Of a DNA stretch of 6,645 bases, positions 5,482-6,645 are shown in pieces. Numbering within the stretch: position 1 is the first letter of the stretch; each line of letters opens with the position of its first letter. A program made the position numbers and the translations under genes. Source of the stretch: Akkermansia sp. (lineage in GTDB: Bacteria; Verrucomicrobiota; Verrucomicrobiia; Verrucomicrobiales; Akkermansiaceae); assembly GCA_017555465.1 (NCBI GenBank), contig JAFZGH010000294.1:1-6645 (forward strand), read 5' to 3'. The notes beneath the pieces are model-generated. The model worked only from the letters and a program-made list of their open reading frames with translations, did no database searches and had not been told where the DNA came from.

Positions 5482-5487
5482 GCGCTC

Positions 5488-5516
5488 ACTATATCACTAC
5501 CATTTTAGTATGTCAA
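5488..5516 (-). promoter_or_regulatory. Near-consensus promoter of the rubrerythrin gene
   Basis: On the minus strand, TTGACA (5516-5511), exactly 17 bases, TATAGT (5493-5488), with TGA before the -10. It is the strongest promoter in the window by consensus match. Transcription should begin near 5481. It is preceded by an AT-rich tract holding the dyad at 5525-5545. Confidence 0.8.
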
Positions 5517-5524
5517 TAGATATT

Positions 5525-5545
5525 TTAGAATATTTCTAATATTCT
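5525..5545. promoter_or_regulatory. PerR/Fur-like operator candidate upstream of rubrerythrin
   Basis: TTAGAA-TAT-TTCTAA (5525-5539) is a perfect 6-3-6 dyad. A second dyad, AGAATAT-TTCTA-ATATTCT (5527-5545), overlaps it. Against the PerR box TTATAATnATTATAA the first matches 11 of 14 defined positions. It lies 8 bases upstream of the -35, about 44-58 before the predicted start. PerR control of rubrerythrin genes is known in clostridia; here it is inferred, and a Fur-family relative is equally possible. Confidence 0.45.
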
Positions 5546-5641
5546 GCCATATTTTTATTTCACGGGCAGATACTTTGGAAAAGTGAATCTTCGCGCGTAC
5601 GCGTAAAGCCTTGATATACCAGATACGGCACCATTTCTCAC

Positions 5642-5669
5642 TTGACGGTACAAGGAATTGTGCTAATCT
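5642..5669 (+). promoter_or_regulatory. Promoter of nrdR, predicted leaderless
   Basis: TTGACG (5642-5647), 16 bases, TAATCT (5664-5669), with TGC before the -10. Six bases (GGGCGC) separate it from the ATG at 5676, the same geometry as the promoter at 1564-1593. Transcription should start at or next to the ATG, and no Shine-Dalgarno sequence is present. Confidence 0.6.
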
Positions 5670-5675
5670 GGGCGC

Positions 5676-6167
5676 ATGCGATGCATACAATGCGGATACA
5701 TGGATGACAAGGTGATAGACTCGCGCATGTCGAAAGACGGCACGTGCATACGCCGCCGGCGCGAATGCCTGCGCTGCGGCTACCGCTACACCACCTACGA
5801 GCAGATTGAGCGCACCGAGCTGCGCGTGGTCAAGCGCGACAATCTGCACGAGGCCCTGAACCGCGAAAAGATACTGCGCGGCATGGTGAAAGCCTGCGAG
5901 AAGCGCCCGGTGAGCATGGACCAGCTGGATATTGCGGTAGATGAAATCGTGGCAGACCTGCACCGCGACCACCAGCGCGAGGTGCCCTCCTCGGTCATCG
6001 GCATGAAGGTGATTGAAAAGCTGCAGACCATCGACCCCGTGGCCTACATCCGCTACGTATCCGTGTACCGCCAGTTCCGCACGGTGGATGAATTCATCGA
6101 ACTGGTGCGCCGCATGGAAATCAAGACCGTGCAGGACCCGCTGCAGCGCAAGCTCGACCTCGAATAA
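5676..6167 (+). CDS. nrdR: Transcriptional repressor NrdR
   Basis: NrdR is a zinc-ribbon/ATP-cone repressor of ribonucleotide reductase genes that senses ATP/dATP. The 163-residue product has the zinc ribbon (C3, C6, C31, C34) with DSR and IRRRRECLRCGYRYTTYE signatures. The ATP-cone (about 50-140) follows, with VVKRDN, REKILRGMVKACEKRPVS, EVPSSVIGMKVIEKL and DPVAYIRYVSVYRQF. Length is normal for the family (about 150-160). The ATG at 5676 gives the family's short N-terminus (MRCIQCG). I see no ribonucleotide reductase gene in the window and no NrdR box near this promoter. The stop codon overlaps the start of the next gene by one base (TAATG), so the two are likely cotranscribed and translationally coupled. 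Confidence 0.97.
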   Translation: MRCIQCGYMDDKVIDSRMSKDGTCIRRRRECLRCGYRYTTYEQIERTELRVVKRDNLHEALNREKILRGMVKACEKRPVSMDQLDIAVDEIVADLHRDHQREVPSSVIGMKVIEKLQTIDPVAYIRYVSVYRQFRTVDEFIELVRRMEIKTVQDPLQRKLDLE

Positions 6168-6645
6168 TGATAGCCTTCAAGAACAAGCGTCCGCTGCTGC
6201 AGACCGGGCATTGCGTCATCTCCGACTACGATGCCGCCTGGCTGGAGGATGTGTTGCAACAGGCCGCAGACTCCGCCGGAGTCAGCCTGCCCTTCCGCGG
6301 GGAAATCGCCAAGGCCATCCTCATTTACCTGGAGGAGAAATGCCCGCTGCACGCCATGCCGCTGGACTACCTCTTCCAGCGCATTGCGCGCATGCTGCGC
6401 CAGGCAGGGCTGCCGCTCGTTGCCGACCACCTGCGCCTGCAGACCCCGCCCGTGGTCATCGACCTGCACGAACTCGCGGAAAAAGCCCCCCTGCCCCTCT
6501 TCTTCTACAATGAACTGGAGCAGCAGCTGGAGCAACTGCGCCGTCTGGGCCTCACCACCTACGAATTTGCCGGCGTAGAACCCTGCAGCAAGCTGCTGGG
6601 CGACCGCCAGCGCGCCTGCCCCACCCAGCGCCGCATGCTCGATGA
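6167..6645 (+). CDS. Unrecognised protein coupled to nrdR, possible degenerate ATP-cone, 3' end outside window
   Basis: An open frame begins at the ATG overlapping the nrdR stop (TAATG) and runs 159 codons to the window end without a stop. I do not recognise it. Residues about 15-92 look helical and can be lined up by eye with the ATP-cone of NrdR: LEDVLQQAADSAGVS with KILRGMVKACEKRPVS, IAKAILIYLEEK with IAVDEIVADLHR, MPLDYLFQRIARMLRQ with VPSSVIGMKVIEKLQT, and GLPLVADHLR with DPVAYIRYV. The nucleotide-binding VVKRD segment of NrdR has no clear counterpart (CVISD instead). A second part (96-115, VVIDLHELAEKAPLPLFFY) and a helix rich in Gln and Leu follow. High GC at third positions matches nrdR. 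The ATP-cone idea is inference and moderate at best; the coding call itself is firm. Confidence 0.8.
   Translation, partial: MIAFKNKRPLLQTGHCVISDYDAAWLEDVLQQAADSAGVSLPFRGEIAKAILIYLEEKCPLHAMPLDYLFQRIARMLRQAGLPLVADHLRLQTPPVVIDLHELAEKAPLPLFFYNELEQQLEQLRRLGLTTYEFAGVEPCSKLLGDRQRACPTQRRMLD

Noticed and set aside
4917..5519. Open plus-strand frame of 200 codons opposite rubrerythrin
   Set aside because: It looks membrane-like only because the opposite strand codes for a charged, Glu- and Ala-rich protein. No promoter or start signal supports it.
5594..5603. Palindrome CGCGTACGCG between the rubrerythrin and nrdR promoters, considered as an NrdR or other operator
   Set aside because: It does not resemble the NrdR box and is about 40 bases upstream of the nrdR -35. 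In GC-rich DNA a 10-base palindrome of this kind is expected by chance.
5505..5972. Minus-strand frame of 155 codons opposite nrdR
   Set aside because: It is antisense to a certain NrdR gene, crosses its promoter, and has no recognisable domain.

Overview
The window holds nine protein-coding genes, compactly arranged, and no RNA gene, mobile element or CRISPR array that I can support. It suggests an anaerobic or microaerobic bacterium of moderately high GC. Reasons are a reverse-type rubrerythrin, a bacterial chromosome-type ParA, NrdR, and housekeeping translation genes. None of the eight visible start sites has a clear Shine-Dalgarno sequence. Together with the extended IF-1 and the ankyrin protein, this makes me lean to the Verrucomicrobiota/PVC group (Akkermansia-like). 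That placement is a guess from overall character, not a database match.

Layout. 1-1092 (+): 3' part of an ankyrin-repeat gene whose repeats are mostly 26 residues, not 33. 1108-1557 (-): small secreted or membrane protein, convergent with it. 1648-1680: terminator of the next operon. 1713-2561 (-): rplM-rpsI (L13, S9). 2562-2795: divergent promoter region. 2796-3131 (+): infA with a long disordered N-terminal extension, then a strong terminator. 3183-4682 (-): parA/soj followed by a comF-like gene, with no parB adjacent. 4762-4884: hairpins flanked by inverted heptad repeats. 4872-5417 (-): reverse rubrerythrin with a near-consensus promoter and a PerR/Fur-like dyad. 5676-6167 (+): nrdR. From 6167 (+): an unrecognised gene, overlapping the nrdR stop by one base and running off the window. 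It may carry a diverged ATP-cone-like domain. No gene-free stretch exceeds 300 bases; the largest gap is 5418-5675.

The most interesting non-gene signal is promoter architecture. Five of six promoters I can place have an extended -10 (TGnTAnnnT). Three of them (small membrane protein, nrdR, parA) put the -10 only 6-7 bases before a start codon, which predicts leaderless mRNAs. The rplM and rubrerythrin promoters instead give leaders of about 60 bases. Functionally, the window combines ribosome assembly and initiation (L13, S9, IF-1), chromosome partitioning (ParA), peroxide defence (rubrerythrin) and deoxynucleotide control (NrdR).
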